Shown: positions 11,802-24,367 of the stretch, one piece after another
How positions within the stretch are numbered: position 1 is the stretch's first letter
Layout of the letters: every line of letters starts with the position of its first letter
Assembly: GCA_039090855.1 (NCBI GenBank)
Contig: CM077016.1
Location: forward strand, 52,471,436-52,535,435
DNA: 64,000 nt
Direction of reading: 5' to 3'
Source of the DNA: Macrothele yani
Taxonomy: Eukaryota > Arthropoda > Arachnida > Araneae > Macrothelidae
The notes under the pieces: generated by a model
What the model saw: only the letters and a program-made list of their open reading frames with translations
Databases searched by the model: none
What the model was told of the DNA's origin: nothing
Position numbers and translations under genes: made by a program

Positions 11802-12446
11802 GTGCAATGCATTGATTATGATACGCTTTCCAACATACCAGAAATCATTACTCAACCTATTACTCAAGTTATGAGAATAATGGCAGTGGAATAAATCTCG
11901 CCCCTGTGTCCTGACCTTTGACCCCATTTCGATTATATTCTGCAGAAACAGTTCAGTATACCTCCGGAACAAAATACTAAAGTTTTGTCGCAATAGAAGC
12001 ATTTTAGTCAAGTAATGAGCATAATGGCGGTGGAATAAATCTTGCTCCTGTGTCCTGACCTTTGACCCCATTTCGATTATATTCAACAGAATTGGTTCAG
12101 TATACTTCCGGAACAACATACTGACGTTTTGTTGCAATAGAAGCATTTTTAGTGAAGTTATGAGGATAATGGCTGTGGAATAAATCTCGCTCCTGTGCCT
12201 TGACCTATGACCCCATTGCGATGATATTCAATAGAACCTGTTCCGTATACCTCCCGAACAACATGATAAAGTTCTGTCGCAATCGAAGCCTTTTTACGTA
12301 AGTTATGACGCATAAAGGCAATGGAGTGGCTCCTGCTCTTATGTCCTGACCTTTGCCGCATTTCGCCCATTTTCAATAGGGTTCGTCCCTACCACATATT
12401 AAAATTTCATCGAAATCGAACCATTTTCACGCGAGTTATCGTGTGG
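11802..12446 (+). repeat. 145 bp minisatellite with DR1-like box, unit 2
   Basis: Orthologous to 4436-5080. Confidence 0.75.
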
Positions 12447-12637
12447 ACAGACAGACGGACAAAGCTGGAGCATATACGCTTCTTCAACCTACTATTGGAA
12501 TGCGTAAGAAACAGTCTTGAAATTAATTTGCTATAAAAATACTGAGCATAAATTTCATGCGGAGTACTTTTGTATAAAATTTGTTTTCTATTAATGTTCC
12601 TTTGCCTCGTCGCGGTGGGTATGAGCTGGCTATGAGT

Positions 12638-13240
12638 GTACAAGGTGTGATAAAAAAAAGTATCTACGCTGGTATTAAAAAAATTAAAAGACTTACAGAT
12701 TTGAAACTTTACCGCCTTCGAAGTAATTCCCTTCCAAAGCCACACACTTACTGCATGCAGCATTTTCTGAATTCATCTTCTGAATTAGCGAATAGCTCTC
12801 TGCTTCGTCGCATTCAGTTGTATCTCCTCAGTGTCTTGAAATCTCTTCCCCTTCAAACGGTATTTGATTTTTGGAATAGAAAAATGTCCCAGGAAGAGAG
12901 ATCTGGCGAGTTCTGTGGCTATCAGACCTGTCCAATGCGGTGCTTAGCAAAAAAACTTCTGCAAAAGTTGCAATGCATGGGCAGGTGCGTTGTGCTGGTG
13001 GAGTTGCCACTCACCATTCTCATGCAATGCCTGCCTTTTGGGAGAAACTGCTACCCTCAAACCCCATAAAACTTGACAGTAGTACTCCGTGTTGATTGAT
13101 TTTCCTAAGGGAGTGTATTCATGATGCCCTCATGATTGAAAAGAAAAGGTAAGCATCGTCTTCACATTGCTGCGGCTCTGTCGTGCTTATTTTGGGTCTG
13201 GGAGAGTTTGGGGTCTTCTAATGTGAAGACTGGGCTTTAG
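12638..13240 (-). pseudogene. Mariner relic (M2), unit 2
   Basis: Orthologous to 5272-5876. Confidence 0.75.
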
Positions 13241-13402
13241 TTTCGGGGTCATACCCCATAAACATATGATCATATGTAGAGGATTTTAGGAAGGGAGTGT
13301 CTGACCCCAAGGTCTTAAACAACCCTTAGAAATAGGAAGCTAGGAGATTTGGGCTAGAGTGCCCGATAGGAAAGTGACACGGAAGCGAAGTAGAAAGGGG
13401 AG

Positions 13403-13576
13403 GAAGACGCCCTTATTTATTACCAGGGGGCCAGTACCCGGGGTCCGACGGCTTAACATGCCCATCCGACGCACGGCGGATATTTAGTGGATCGAGCGTT
13501 CGTACCTGCCTGGGATCGAACCTGAGGTCCTTTCCGTGGCAGTCACGAACGTTGCCCACTAGGCCACCCGCGGCCC
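13403..13576 (-). mobile_element. SINE-B, unit 2
   Basis: Orthologous to 6040-6213. Confidence 0.65.
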
Positions 13577-13955
13577 GATACCCCGTAAACTCACAATTCA
13601 TCACCATTTACGGTAGTTTTTAGCACGTCTTTTGCAAAAAAGATCGTGCTTATGTTATCGGTTTGTCCGTCTGTTCGTCTGTAGACACCATATCTCTATA
13701 ACTATTAGTCAGATTTGAAAAAATTATTTTTGTATTGGGAAGCTTGAAATATGCGAATGATGATCCTCCATTTCGTTTTTTCGTTTTTTTTACGATGTAG
13801 AGTTTCGCCGCTAGAGGGCGTAAATGCAGATGAAATCGAATTCGAAATACATTTTATTCCATATATTTGCTTCTAAAAATCCGATTGAAAAAAAAAATAT
13901 TTTATCTTTCGATTCCATTTATGTCGAAGAGTATTTTAGGTATAGTTACTTTTTT

Positions 13956-14154
13956 TTTTAATTGGAGGTTTAACGACACCGTGAGCAACTCAATGGGTTA
14001 TAAGCAGTCGTCCGTCCCTAATTTAGGGCCACTGGTTCCACGGAAGGGAGAGAGCCACTGCCGTAAGACAAACACAACATCCATGCCTCATGGAATTCGA
14101 ACCCGGACCCTTTTCGGACGAATGATCAGAGGCCATCGCTTAGACCACCGGGGC
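13956..14154 (-). mobile_element. SINE-A, unit 2
   Basis: Orthologous to 6593-6792. Confidence 0.88.
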
Positions 14155-15258
14155 AGTTACTTTTTCAAGTTACGCATGGATTTTCCGCTACGGGGCGTAA
14201 AAGTAAATTACGTTTTCCCCGATATCTCTTCTTCTAAAACACCGATTTAAAAAGTTTTTTCTTCAGAGGATACAGCTCCCGATGGTAGATCTTTTGGATA
14301 CAATTTCTAATTTCTGGTAAAGAATACTTTGAACACCAGGGGTGTAAGTGTTAATTTTTGCTTCTGTTGTATTTGCCATAAAATCTAAGCTTCTAAAATC
14401 TCGATTGAAAAAATTCGTTCCTGGACCAATGTCACTCACGTCCATAAATTTTTTCGGGATATTTTCTTCTAAAAATACTGCATGGTTTCTCCGCCAGGGG
14501 GCGTAGATGTGTATCTCATTTTTGTCAATATCTCTGCTTCTAATGGTCCTATTTGAAAAATTCTTTCTTTATTGGATAGAGTTTCCGGTGTGACATATTT
14601 TTCATATAATTTCAAAATTTTCAAATAATTCATAGACTTTACGCTAGGAGGCGTAAAGGTAAATTATGTTTCTCCCGATATCTCTGCTACTAATACTCCG
14701 GTTTGAAAATTTCTTTCTGCACCGGATACAGCTCCTGATGGGAAATCCTTTGCATATAATTTCTATTTTCTGGCAAAAAATAGTTTGGCCACCAGGGGGC
14801 GTAAGTCTTAATTTCCGTTTATGATATATTTGCAGCAAAATCTGAGCTTCTAAAATCTCCATTGAAAAAATTCGTTTGTGGACCGATGCTACTCACGTCG
14901 GCAAACCTTTTAGGAATATTTTCTTCTTAAAATAATGCATGGTTTCTACGCCATGGGGTGTAGATGTATGCACATTTTGGTCAATATCTCTACTTGTAGG
15001 AATCCGATTTAAAAAATTCCTTCTTTGCCGGATAGTATTTTTGATGCGAAATGTTTTTTATCTAAATTTAAAATTTTCAAGTAAATCATAGACTTTCCGC
15101 CAGGGGGCACTAAGATAAATTGCGTTTTCCCCGATATTTCTGCTTCTAAAGCTCCGATTTGAAAAATTCTTCCTGTATCGCATGCAGCTCCCAATAGAAA
15201 ATGTTTTTCATATGATTTCTAATATTTGGTAAAGAATGGTTTGGCCACCAGAGTGCAT

Positions 15259-15474
15259 TTTTTTTTATTTGAGGTTTAACGACCACCGTGAGCAACTCAA
15301 TGGGCTATAAGCAGTCGCCCGTCCCTAATTTAGGGTCACTGGTTCCAGGGAAGGGAGAGAGCCAGTGCCGTAAGACAAACACAACATCCATGACTCACCG
15401 GGATTCGAACCCGGACCCCTTTCGGACGAATGATCAGAGTCCAACGCCTTAGACCACTGCGCCACCGGGGCGGC
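15259..15474 (-). mobile_element. SINE-A, unit 3
   Basis: Orthologous to 529-743. Confidence 0.9.
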
Positions 15475-16035
15475 CCACCAGAGTGCATGAGCGTTAGTTT
15501 CCATTTCTGATATATTTACCGCAAAATCTGAACTTCTGTAACTAGACTAAATGTTTTTTCTTGGACCGATATCGCTCACATCGAAAAACCTTTTGTGAAT
15601 ACTTTCTTCCTAAATTAATTCATGGTTTTCCCGCCAGGTGGCGTAAATGCATATCTTATGCGAAATGTTTTTCATCTAAATTTAAAATTTTCAAGTAAAT
15701 CATAGACTTTCCGCCAGGGGGCACTAAGTCCATATCTCTGCTTCGAAGAGTCTGATTTGAAAAATTCTTTCTTTGTTGGATAGCGTTTCCGCTGCTATAT
15801 GTTCCTCATATAAATTCAAATTTTTCTTAACGCACAAGTTTGCAACCAGAGGGCGTAAATTCACGATTCTGTTTACAGCAATATCTGCGGGATTAAAAAC
15901 CCGATTGAAAAACTTTTTTTCGGCTAGATTTTATTGTTTTCTATATCGGTTCCATTACCTTTTAATAGTTTTAATAAATTTAATTTGCGTCAGAGCGGAT
16001 TCAAAAGACGTGCTTATTACACCCGAAAATTCGGT

Positions 16036-16331
16036 ATCAACTTTCTTGTTAAAAAGTTTTTGTCGGTTTCGATGCACTCAAGCAGGTCACTAACAGCTGA
16101 AACACGGGCCTGTTTTTGCTCAGCTGAGAGCAATTTTGGCACAGATTTGGCTGAGACGCCCCTCATACCTAAATCGTCCGTAAGAATCGACTGAACTGAA
16201 CCGAAACTAATGTTGAAGTCTTCAGATAACTCACGAATAGTGATTCGGTGATTTTCCCGCACAGCTGTGCGCACAAGTTCGACATTGTTCTCACTTTTGC
16301 TGGATGCGAGCCTCCCAGACCGCTCATCATC
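16036..16331 (-). pseudogene. Mariner transposase fragment (M1), unit 3
   Basis: Identical in extent to 1305-1600. Confidence 0.85.
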
Positions 16332-16553
16332 TTTTTTTTATTATTATTATTGAAGGTTTAACGACCATCGTGAGCAACTCAATGGGCTATAAGCAGTCGC
16401 CCGTCCCTAATTTAGGGTCACTGGTTCCAGGGAGCGGAGAGAGCCAGTGCCGTAAGACAAACAACATCCATGCCTCACCGGGATTCGAGCCCGGACCCCG
16501 TTCGGACGAATAATCAGAGGCCATCGCTTAGACCACTGCGCCACCGGGGCGGC
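16332..16553 (-). mobile_element. SINE-A at array junction, unit 3
   Basis: Orthologous to 1601-1822. Confidence 0.85.
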
Positions 16554-18002
16554 TGCTGAGGTTCTACCCCTACCCTATAATAACCACTGCCCAAATTTAA
16601 TATAGATGGCCATATCGTCTTATACCCTTAGACGCTCATGTGGGATTCGTGGGAAAAAAAAAAAATATGTGAATCACGAAAGCGTTTAAAAATAGTTGAG
16701 CTTCTGTTTAACCCCCCCCCTCCCCCAAAAGGAGCGAAGTTACAATACATAAGACGAACATCCTTCGCGACGAAGGTTTAAAATAATAGGCGTGAAAAAA
16801 TAAAGGATTTAGTAATATAAAAAAAAAGCTTATAAGGAGATATTTAATTAATTATTCCCAAGGACTCAAAAGGGTGAAGGTCACTGGTGTAGTGTTAATT
16901 GAAAAAGTACAGGAATGCGCGGTGCCTTTGAGTCTTTATTACCTTCCCTTCTTAACCCCCCCACCACCCCCACCCCCCTTTTGCTATCTTATATTTATAG
17001 TATGAGAAAGTGCAGTGATCTGTCGAAATCAGACTTTTACAGGTTTTCGCATTCAAGGAACAAGGTTACACTATTTTGGTGAGTAATGTTGGAGGCCCAA
17101 ATTGGGATCATTTTGGAGTACAAAAACTAAAATCATCCCCATATTATCGAGTAAAATGTTATTGGAAGCGGAAACTATTTCAGAATGCAAAGGTGAAAGC
17201 CATTTATCACTGAAAGTCTTAGTTCTAGAGATATTTGGATAGGGGCAGTTTGGGTACAGCACTGACAATTCTATAGTCCGCCTGAAAACGAGCTGTAGAT
17301 TAGCCTGGAGATCTATAAGCTTAGACGGATTTTTTCCCGCATGGGTGAAACGGGCCTAAAGAGCTCCAGAGAGAAAAATAATCTGCTCTACTTCCAGCGT
17401 AATTGAGGGGGCACTCGTAACTGGACTGGATTCACCGAGACTCACACAACTGAACTCTTTAAATCACGACTAGATTAAATTCCCAATTACAATAATTTCT
17501 CCACTGTAACATCCCCACCTAAATGTTCTTAACAACAGTAGGAAAGTAAGTTTCAAGAGACTGCAGAGTGAGAATGGATTTAGACTAACTCTACCTTTAA
17601 ACAGACGTGGGACGTTAATTCCACTAATGTGCAGTTTCTCTGTTGCTTTTTTTATTGAAGAATTATGACACTCGCATTTTAAAAGGAAATTTAGTTATGC
17701 TGTATAGGATTTACCGGAACGCCGTTCCGGCCCCACTACACCACTGGTGAAAGTTGTATACAAGGCCTTAACCAGGATATGTCCAAAGTGGCTCCTGCCA
17801 TAGGCGCCAATTAAACGAAAGAACCGTATGGTGTTTAAGATAGTTAAATACATAGTAATCAGTAACTGCAAGGTTTAAAACCAACAGCTGGAGCTCAAAC
17901 TTCCTGTATATTTGAATATTTTCATTATTTTTGTAAATGAATCTTTCATTTCAGTGGAGATCTGAACTGTCATATTTCTCAAGAAGTTGACCAAGTCTCT
18001 TT

Positions 18003-18220
18003 TTTTTTTTTTATTGGAGGTTTAACGACCACCGTGAGCAACTCAATGGGCTATAAGCAGTCGCCCGTCCCTAATTTAGGGTCACTGGTTCTAGGGAAGG
18101 GAGAGAGCCAGTGCCGTAAGACAAACACAACATCCATGCCTGACCGGGATTCGAACCCGGACCCCTTACGGACGAATGATCAGAGGCCAACGCCTTAGAC
18201 CACTGCGCCACCGGGGCGGC
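18003..18220 (-). mobile_element. SINE-A, unit 3
   Basis: Orthologous to 3275-3494. Confidence 0.9.
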
Positions 18221-19026
18221 AGTCTCTTTCTTTCACAAGGTTACAGAAAAAATATTAATCCTTTTCTTGACTGTCGAACTAAGCTGATGTAGCGCCGGGT
18301 TATCACAAACATATGCTTTGTACTCCACGACAAGGGGGGGGCTTCTTTGGCGGAAGGTCAAACTATAAGCGGCAGGAAAACCTCGATGCACAGCGCGCGA
18401 GTTAGCTTTTTTTTTTTTTATGCTCCCCAATATGATCTGTGGGTAGAAACAGATTTTGATGTTATTGATCAATCTGAGATTAAAGGCACGGAAAGTTAAG
18501 TTAGATATGTTATTTGTTTTTTAAAAGTGCGCTGTAAATGGTAATAAAATATTTTCCTTAGATCATATGTAGAGGATTTCGGAAGGGCCTAGACCAGGGC
18601 TTTTTGAGGCTTAAAAAAAGTTATTTATTTGGCCTGGTAGTACAGATACAGTGACAAGATAAACAGACAGTTTTACAGTATTATCAGGCAGACATAGACA
18701 GTATATTCATTTTACATCAAGAATGTACATAGCGAACATGGTAGACAGTATGTCAAATGATCAAGTAGCACAGAGAGTGCCAGTGCTGATCAAATAACAC
18801 ATTGAAAGCCAGTGCCGGAAAACAAACACAAGCGTACATGCCTTACGCGGGAATCGAACCCAGACCCCTCCCTGGGCGAAAGGTCCAGTGCTTATAGCCC
18901 ATCAAGTTGTTCACGGTGATAGGTAGCCCCGCCGTCCCACCAAAAGAGTGCTGTGTCATTATTTTGTACTTCTATGAATTTACATCTTTGAGTATAAAAA
19001 ATCCCGTTATTAGAGCCTTGAAAGCC

Positions 19027-19218
19027 GGCCCCGGTGACGCTGACTTATGATCGTTCGTCCGTAAGGGGTCCGGGTTCGAATCCCGGTCAGGCATGGATGT
19101 TGTGTTTGTCTTACGGCACTGGCTCTCTCCCTTCCCTGGAACCAGTGACCCTAAATTAGGGACGGGCGACTTCTTATAGCCGATTGAGTTGCTCACGGTA
19201 GTCGTTAAACCTTCAATC
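19027..19218 (+). mobile_element. SINE-A with rearranged head, unit 3
   Basis: Orthologous to 4202-4413, but the first ~35 bases of the head (A-box region) are lost. About 100 bases of other sequence (18938-19050), containing a second short piece that reads GGCCCCGGTGACGC, stand in their place. The B box and body are intact. Confidence 0.85.
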
Positions 19219-19240
19219 AAAGAAACAAGTTAGTAAAATC

Positions 19241-19885
19241 GTGCAATGCATTGATTATGATACGCTTTCCAACATACCAGAAATCATTACTCAACCTATT
19301 ACTCAAGTTATGAGAATAATGGCAGTGGAATAAATCTCGCCCCTGTGTCCTGACCTTTGACCCCATTTCGATTATATTCTGCAGAACCAGTTCAGTATAC
19401 CTCCGGAACAAAATACTAAAGTTTTGTCGCAATAGAAGCATTTTAGTCAAGTAATGAGCATAATGGCGGTGGAATAAATCTTGCTCCTGTGTCCTGACCT
19501 TTGACCCCATTTCGATTATATTCAACAGAATTGGTTCAGTATACTTCCGGAACAACATACTGACGTTTTGTTGCAATAGAAGCATTTTTAGTGAAGTTAT
19601 GAGGATAATGGCTGTGGAATAAATCTCGCTCCTGTGCCTTGACCTATGACCCCATTGCGATGATATTCAATAGAACCTGTTCCGTATACCTCCCGAATAA
19701 CATGATAAAGTTCTGTCGCAATCGAAGCCTTTTTACGTAAGTTATGACGCATAAAGGCAATGGAGTGGCTCCTGCTCTTATGTCCTGACCTTTGCCGCAT
19801 TTCGCCCATTTTCAATAGGGTTCGTCCCTACCACATATTAAAATTTCATCGAAATCGAACCATTTTCACGCGAGTTATCGTGTGG
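19241..19885 (+). repeat. 145 bp minisatellite with DR1-like box, unit 3
   Basis: Orthologous to 4436-5080, with a few unit-specific substitutions. Confidence 0.75.
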
Positions 19886-20076
19886 ACAGACAGACGGACA
19901 AAGCTGGAGCATATACGCTTCTTCAACCTACTATTGGAATGCGTAAGAAACAGTCTTGAAATTAATTTGCTATAAAAATACTGAGCATAAATTTCATGCG
20001 GAGTACTTTTGTATAAAATTTGTTTTCTATTAATGTTCCTTTGCCTCGTCGCGGTGGGTATGAGCTGGCTATGAGT

Positions 20077-20685
20077 GTACAAGGTGTGATAAAAAAAAAA
20101 AAGTATCTACGCTGGTATTAAAAAAATTAAAAGACTTACAGATTTGAAACTTTACCGCCTTCGAAGTAATTCCCTTCCAAAGCCACACACTTACTGCATG
20201 CAGCATTTTCTGAATTCATCTTCTGAATTAGCGAATAGCTCTCTGCTTCGTCGCATTCAGTTGTATCTCCTCAGTGTCTTGAAATCTCTTCCCCTTCAAA
20301 CGGTATTTGATTTTTTGGAATAGAAAAATGTCCCAGGAAGAGAGATCTGGCGAGTTCTGTGGCTATCAGACCTGTCCAATGCGGTGCTTAGCAAAAAAAC
20401 TTCTGCAAAAGTTGCAATGCATGGGCAGGTGCGTTGTGCTGGTGGAGTTGCCACTCACCATTCTCATGCAATGCCTGCCTTTTGGGAGAAACTGCAACCC
20501 TCAAACCCCATAAAACTTGACAGTAGTACTCCGTGTTGATTGATTTTCCTAAGGGAGTGTATTCATGATGCCCTCATGATTGAAAAGAAAAAGGTAAGCA
20601 TCGTCTTCACATTGCTGCGGCTCTGTCGTGCTTATTTTGGGTCTGGGAGAGTTTGGGGTCTTCTAATGTGAAGACTGGGCTTTAG
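20077..20685 (-). pseudogene. Mariner relic (M2), unit 3
   Basis: Orthologous to 5272-5876, with one unit-specific T to A change near 20495. Confidence 0.75.
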
Positions 20686-20848
20686 TTTCGGGGTCATACC
20701 CCATAAACATATGATCATATGTAGAGGATTTTAGGAAGGGAGTGTCTGACCCCAAGGTCTTAAACAACCCTTAGAAATAGGAAGCTAGGAGATTTGGGCT
20801 AGAGTGCCCGATAGGAAAGTGACACGGAAGCGAAGTAGAAAGGGGGAG

Positions 20849-21022
20849 GAAGACGCCCTTATTTATTACCAGGGGGCCAGTACCCGGGGTCCGACGGCTT
20901 AACATGCCCATCCGACGCACGGCGGATATTTAGTGGATCGAGCGTTCGTACCTGCCTGGGATCGAACCTGAGGTCCTTTCCGTGGCAGTCACGAACGTTG
21001 CCCACTAGGCCACCCGCGGCCC
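20849..21022 (-). mobile_element. SINE-B, unit 3
   Basis: Orthologous to 6040-6213. Confidence 0.65.
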
Positions 21023-21401
21023 GATACCCCGTAAACTCACAATTCATCACCATTTACGGTAGTTTTTAGCACGTCTTTTGCAAAAAAAAGATCGTGCTTA
21101 TGTTATCGGTTTGTCCGTCTGTTCGTCTGTAGACACCATATCTCTATAACTATTAGTCAGATTTGAAAAAATTATTTTTGTATTGGGAAGCTTGAAATAT
21201 GCGAATGATGATCCTCCATTTCGTTTTTTCGTTTTTTTTACGATGTAGAGTTTCGCCGCTAGAGGGCGTAAATGCAGATGAAATCGAATTCGAAATACAT
21301 TTTATTCCATATATTTGCTTCTAAAAATCCGATTGAAAAAAAAAATATTTTATCTTTCGATTCCATTTATGTCGAAGAGTATTTTAGGTATAGTTACTTT
21401 T

Positions 21402-21602
21402 TTTTTTAATTGGAGGTTTAACGACATCGTGAGCAACTCAATGGGTTATAAGCAGTCGTCCGTCCCTAATTTAGGGCCACTGGTTCCACGGAAGGGAGAG
21501 AGCCACTGCCGTAAGACAAACACAACATCCATGCCTCATGGAATTCGAACCCGGACCCTTTTCGGACGAATGATCAGAGGCCATCGCTTAGACCACCGGG
21601 GC
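21402..21602 (-). mobile_element. SINE-A, unit 3
   Basis: Orthologous to 6593-6792. Confidence 0.88.
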
Positions 21603-22706
21603 AGTTACTTTTTCAAGTTACGCATGGATTTTCCGCTACGGGGCGTAAAAGTAAATTACGTTTTCCCCGATATCTCTTCTTCTAAAACACCGATTTAAAA
21701 AGTTTTTTCTTCAGAGGATACAGCTCCCGATGGTAGATCTTTTGGATACAATTTCTAATTTCTGGTAAAGAATACTTTGAACACCAGGGGGTGTAAGTGT
21801 TAATTTTTGCTTCTGTTGTATTTGCCATAAAATCTAAGCTTCTAAAATCTCGATTGAAAAAATTCGTTCCTGGACCAATGTCACTCACGTCCATAAATTT
21901 TTTCGGGATATTTTCTTCTAAAAATACTGCATGGTTTCTCCGCCAGGGGCGTAGATGTGTATCTCATTTTTGTCAATATCTCTGCTTCTAATGGTCCTAT
22001 TTGAAAAATTCTTTCTTTATTGGATAGAGTTTCCGGTGTGACATATTTTTCATATAATTTCAAAATTTTCAAATAATTCATAGACTTTACGCTAGGAGGC
22101 GTAAAGGTAAATTATGTTTCTCCCGATATCTCTGCTACTAATACTCCGGTTTGAAAATTTCTTTCTGCACCGGATACAGCTCCTGATGGGAAATCCTTTG
22201 CATATAATTTCTATTTTCTGGCAAAAAATAGTTTGGCCACCAGGGGGCGTAAGTCTTAATTTCCGTTTATGATATATTTGCAGCAAAATCTGAGCTTCTA
22301 AAATCTCCATTGAAAAAATTCGTTTGTGGACCGATGCTACTCACGTCGGCAAACCTTTTAGGAATATTTTCTTCTTAAAATAATGCATGGTTTCTACGCC
22401 ATGGGGTGTAGATGTATGCACATTTTGGTCAATATCTCTACTTGTAGGAATCCGATTTAAAAAATTCCTTCTTTGCCGGATAGTATTTTTGATGCGAAAT
22501 GTTTTTTATCTAAATTTAAAATTTTCAAGTAAATCATAGACTTTCCGCCAGGGGGCACTAAGATAAATTGCGTTTTCCCCGATATTTCTGCTTCTAAAGC
22601 TCCGATTTGAAAAATTCTTCCTGTATCGCATGCAGCTCCCAATAGAAAATGTTTTTCATATGATTTCTAATATTTGGTAAAGAATGGTTTGGCCACCAGA
22701 GTGCAT

Positions 22707-22923
22707 TTTTTTTTTATTTGAGGTTTAACGACCACCGTGAGCAACTCAATGGGCTATAAGCAGTCGCCCGTCCCTAATTTAGGGTCACTGGTTCCAGGGA
22801 AGGGAGAGAGCCAGTGCCGTAAGACAAACACAACATCCATGACTCACCGGGATTCGAACCCGGACCCCTTTCGGACGAATGATCAGAGTCCAACGCCTTA
22901 GACCACTGCGCCACCGGGGCGGC
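22707..22923 (-). mobile_element. SINE-A, unit 4
   Basis: Orthologous to 529-743. Confidence 0.9.
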
Positions 22924-23483
22924 CCACCAGAGTGCATGAGCGTTAGTTTCCATTTCTGATATATTTACCGCAAAATCTGAACTTCTGTAACTAGACTAAA
23001 TGTTTTTTCTTGGACCGATATCGCTCACATCGAAAAACCTTTTGTGAATACTTTCTTCCTAAATTAATTCATGGTTTTCCCGCCAGGTGGCGTAAATGCA
23101 TATCTTATGCGAAATGTTTTTCATCTAAATTTAAAATTTTCAAGTAAATCATAGACTTTCCGCCAGGGGGCACTAAGTCCATATCTCTGCTTCGAAGAGT
23201 CTGATTTGAAAAATTCTTTCTTTGTTGGATAGCGTTTCCGCTGCTATATGTTCCTCATATAAATTCAAATTTTTCTTAACGCACAAGTTTGCAACCAGAG
23301 GGCGTAAATTCACGATTCTGTTTACAGCAATATCTGCGGGATTAAAAACCCGATTGAAAAACTTTTTTCGGCTAGATTTTATTGTTTTCTATATCGGTTC
23401 CATTACCTTTTAATAGTTTTAATAAATTTAATTTGCGTCAGAGCGGATTCAAAAGACGTGCTTATTACACCCGAAAATTCGGT

Positions 23484-23779
23484 ATCAACTTTCTTGTTAA
23501 AAAGTTTTTGTCGGTTTCGATGCACTCAAGCAGGTCACTAACAGCTGAAACACGGGCCTGTTTTTGCTCAGCTGAGAGCAATTTTGGCACAGATTTGGCT
23601 GAGACGCCCCTCATACCTAAATCGTCCGTAAGAATCGACTGAACTGAACCGAAACTAATGTTGAAGTCTTCAGATAACTCACGAATAGTGATTCGGTGAT
23701 TTTCCCGCACAGCTGTGCGCACAAGTTCGACATTGTTCTCACTTTTGCTGGATGCGAGCCTCCCAGACCGCTCATCATC
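23484..23779 (-). pseudogene. Mariner transposase fragment (M1), unit 4
   Basis: Identical in extent to 1305-1600. Here the same gene continues beyond the SINE (23996-24061) and beyond the Penelope pair (29046-29190), so the order of insertion can be read. Confidence 0.85.
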
Positions 23780-23995
23780 TTTTTTTTATTATTATTATTG
23801 AAGGTTTAACGACCATCGTGAGCAACTCAATGAGATATAAGCAGTCGCCCGTCCCTAATTTAGGGTCACTGGTTTCAGGGAATGGACAGAGCCAGTGCCG
23901 TAAGACAAACACAACATTCATGCTTCAACCGGTATTCGAACCCGGACCCTTCACGGATGAATGATCATAAGCCAGCGTTTAGACCACTTCGCCAC
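23780..23995 (-). mobile_element. SINE-A at right border of array (ancestral copy)
   Basis: Starts exactly as the SINE at 1601 but from about 23830 differs at many sites. Its right flank is mariner sequence continuous with the left flank. AGACCGCTCATCATC on the left and AGACCGGCTCTCAAC on the right look like a degraded target duplication. It is read here as the original insertion into the mariner. Confidence 0.85.
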
Positions 23996-24061
23996 CAAGA
24001 CCGGCTCTCAACACTTTCACGACCATCTTTAAAACCTTTATTTTATAACACTCATAAACTT
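23996..24061 (-). pseudogene. Mariner M1, middle N-terminal piece
   Basis: Minus-strand reading gives FKDGRESVES, the mariner motif that precedes the ERSGR motif found on the far side of the SINE at 23780-23995. Further upstream the bases read V-Y-E-C-Y-K, the expected sequence after the S-R-x-Q motif. It is bounded by the Penelope pair, with ATAAACTT (24054-24061) duplicated at 29038-29045. Confidence 0.7.
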
Positions 24062-24118
24062 AGTAACAATTATATATACACTAACAGACTAAGTACTATT
24101 ACGTACCTCTAATCCTCA

Positions 24119-24350
24119 GGCAGCCGCCCCGGTGGCGCAGTGGTCTAAGGCGTTGGCCACTGATCATTCGTCCGTAAGGGGTCTGGGTTCGAATCCCGGT
24201 CAGGCATGGATGTTGTGTTTGTCTTACGGCACTGGCTCTCTCCCTTCCCTGGAACCAGTGACCCTAAATTAGGGACGGGCGACTGCTTATAGCCCATTGA
24301 GTTGCTCACGGTGGTCGTAAAACCTCCAATCAAAAAAAAAAAAAAAAAAA
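24119..24350 (+). mobile_element. SINE-A in Penelope copy A
   Basis: Complete plus-strand SINE-A with a long A tail. AATCCTCAGGCA occurs on both sides as target duplication. Confidence 0.9.
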
Positions 24351-24367
24351 AATCCTCAGGCAAAATG

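Larger units (their letters stand above)
7369..14730 (+). repeat. Tandem array unit 2 (7.36 kb)
   Basis: Second copy, collinear with unit 1 at an offset of 7362-7371 bases. All the elements described in unit 1 are present in the same order. The differences seen are a shorter G run near 10980, a different C run near 9592 and single-base length changes in A or T runs. Confidence 0.95.
13622..16035 (+). mobile_element. HINE-like element, units 2/3
   Basis: Same element and same internal SINE insertions as at 6259-8674, crossing the border of units 2 and 3. Confidence 0.65.
14731..22178 (+). repeat. Tandem array unit 3 (7.45 kb, variant)
   Basis: Third copy, collinear with units 1 and 2, but 80-86 bases longer because the head of the plus-strand SINE near 18938-19052 is replaced by other sequence. 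It also carries single-base differences from units 1 and 2, for example in the minisatellite near 19386 and 19697 and in the mariner relic near 20495. These copy-specific variants argue that the array is not simply one unit assembled three times. Confidence 0.93.
21068..23483 (+). mobile_element. HINE-like element, units 3/4
   Basis: Same element and same internal SINE insertions as at 6259-8674, crossing the border of units 3 and 4. It directly abuts the mariner relic at 23484. Confidence 0.65.
22179..23830 (+). repeat. Partial tandem array unit 4
   Basis: Fourth copy, identical in layout to 1-1650 of unit 1. It stops matching inside a minus-strand SINE-A: after about 23830 the SINE is a clearly diverged copy and its right flank differs from that of the equivalent SINE in units 1-3. 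This is the right border of the array. Confidence 0.9.

Noticed and set aside
1..23830. CRISPR array
   Set aside because: Repeats are kilobases or ~150 bp long in a eukaryotic genome, without short regular repeats and unique spacers.
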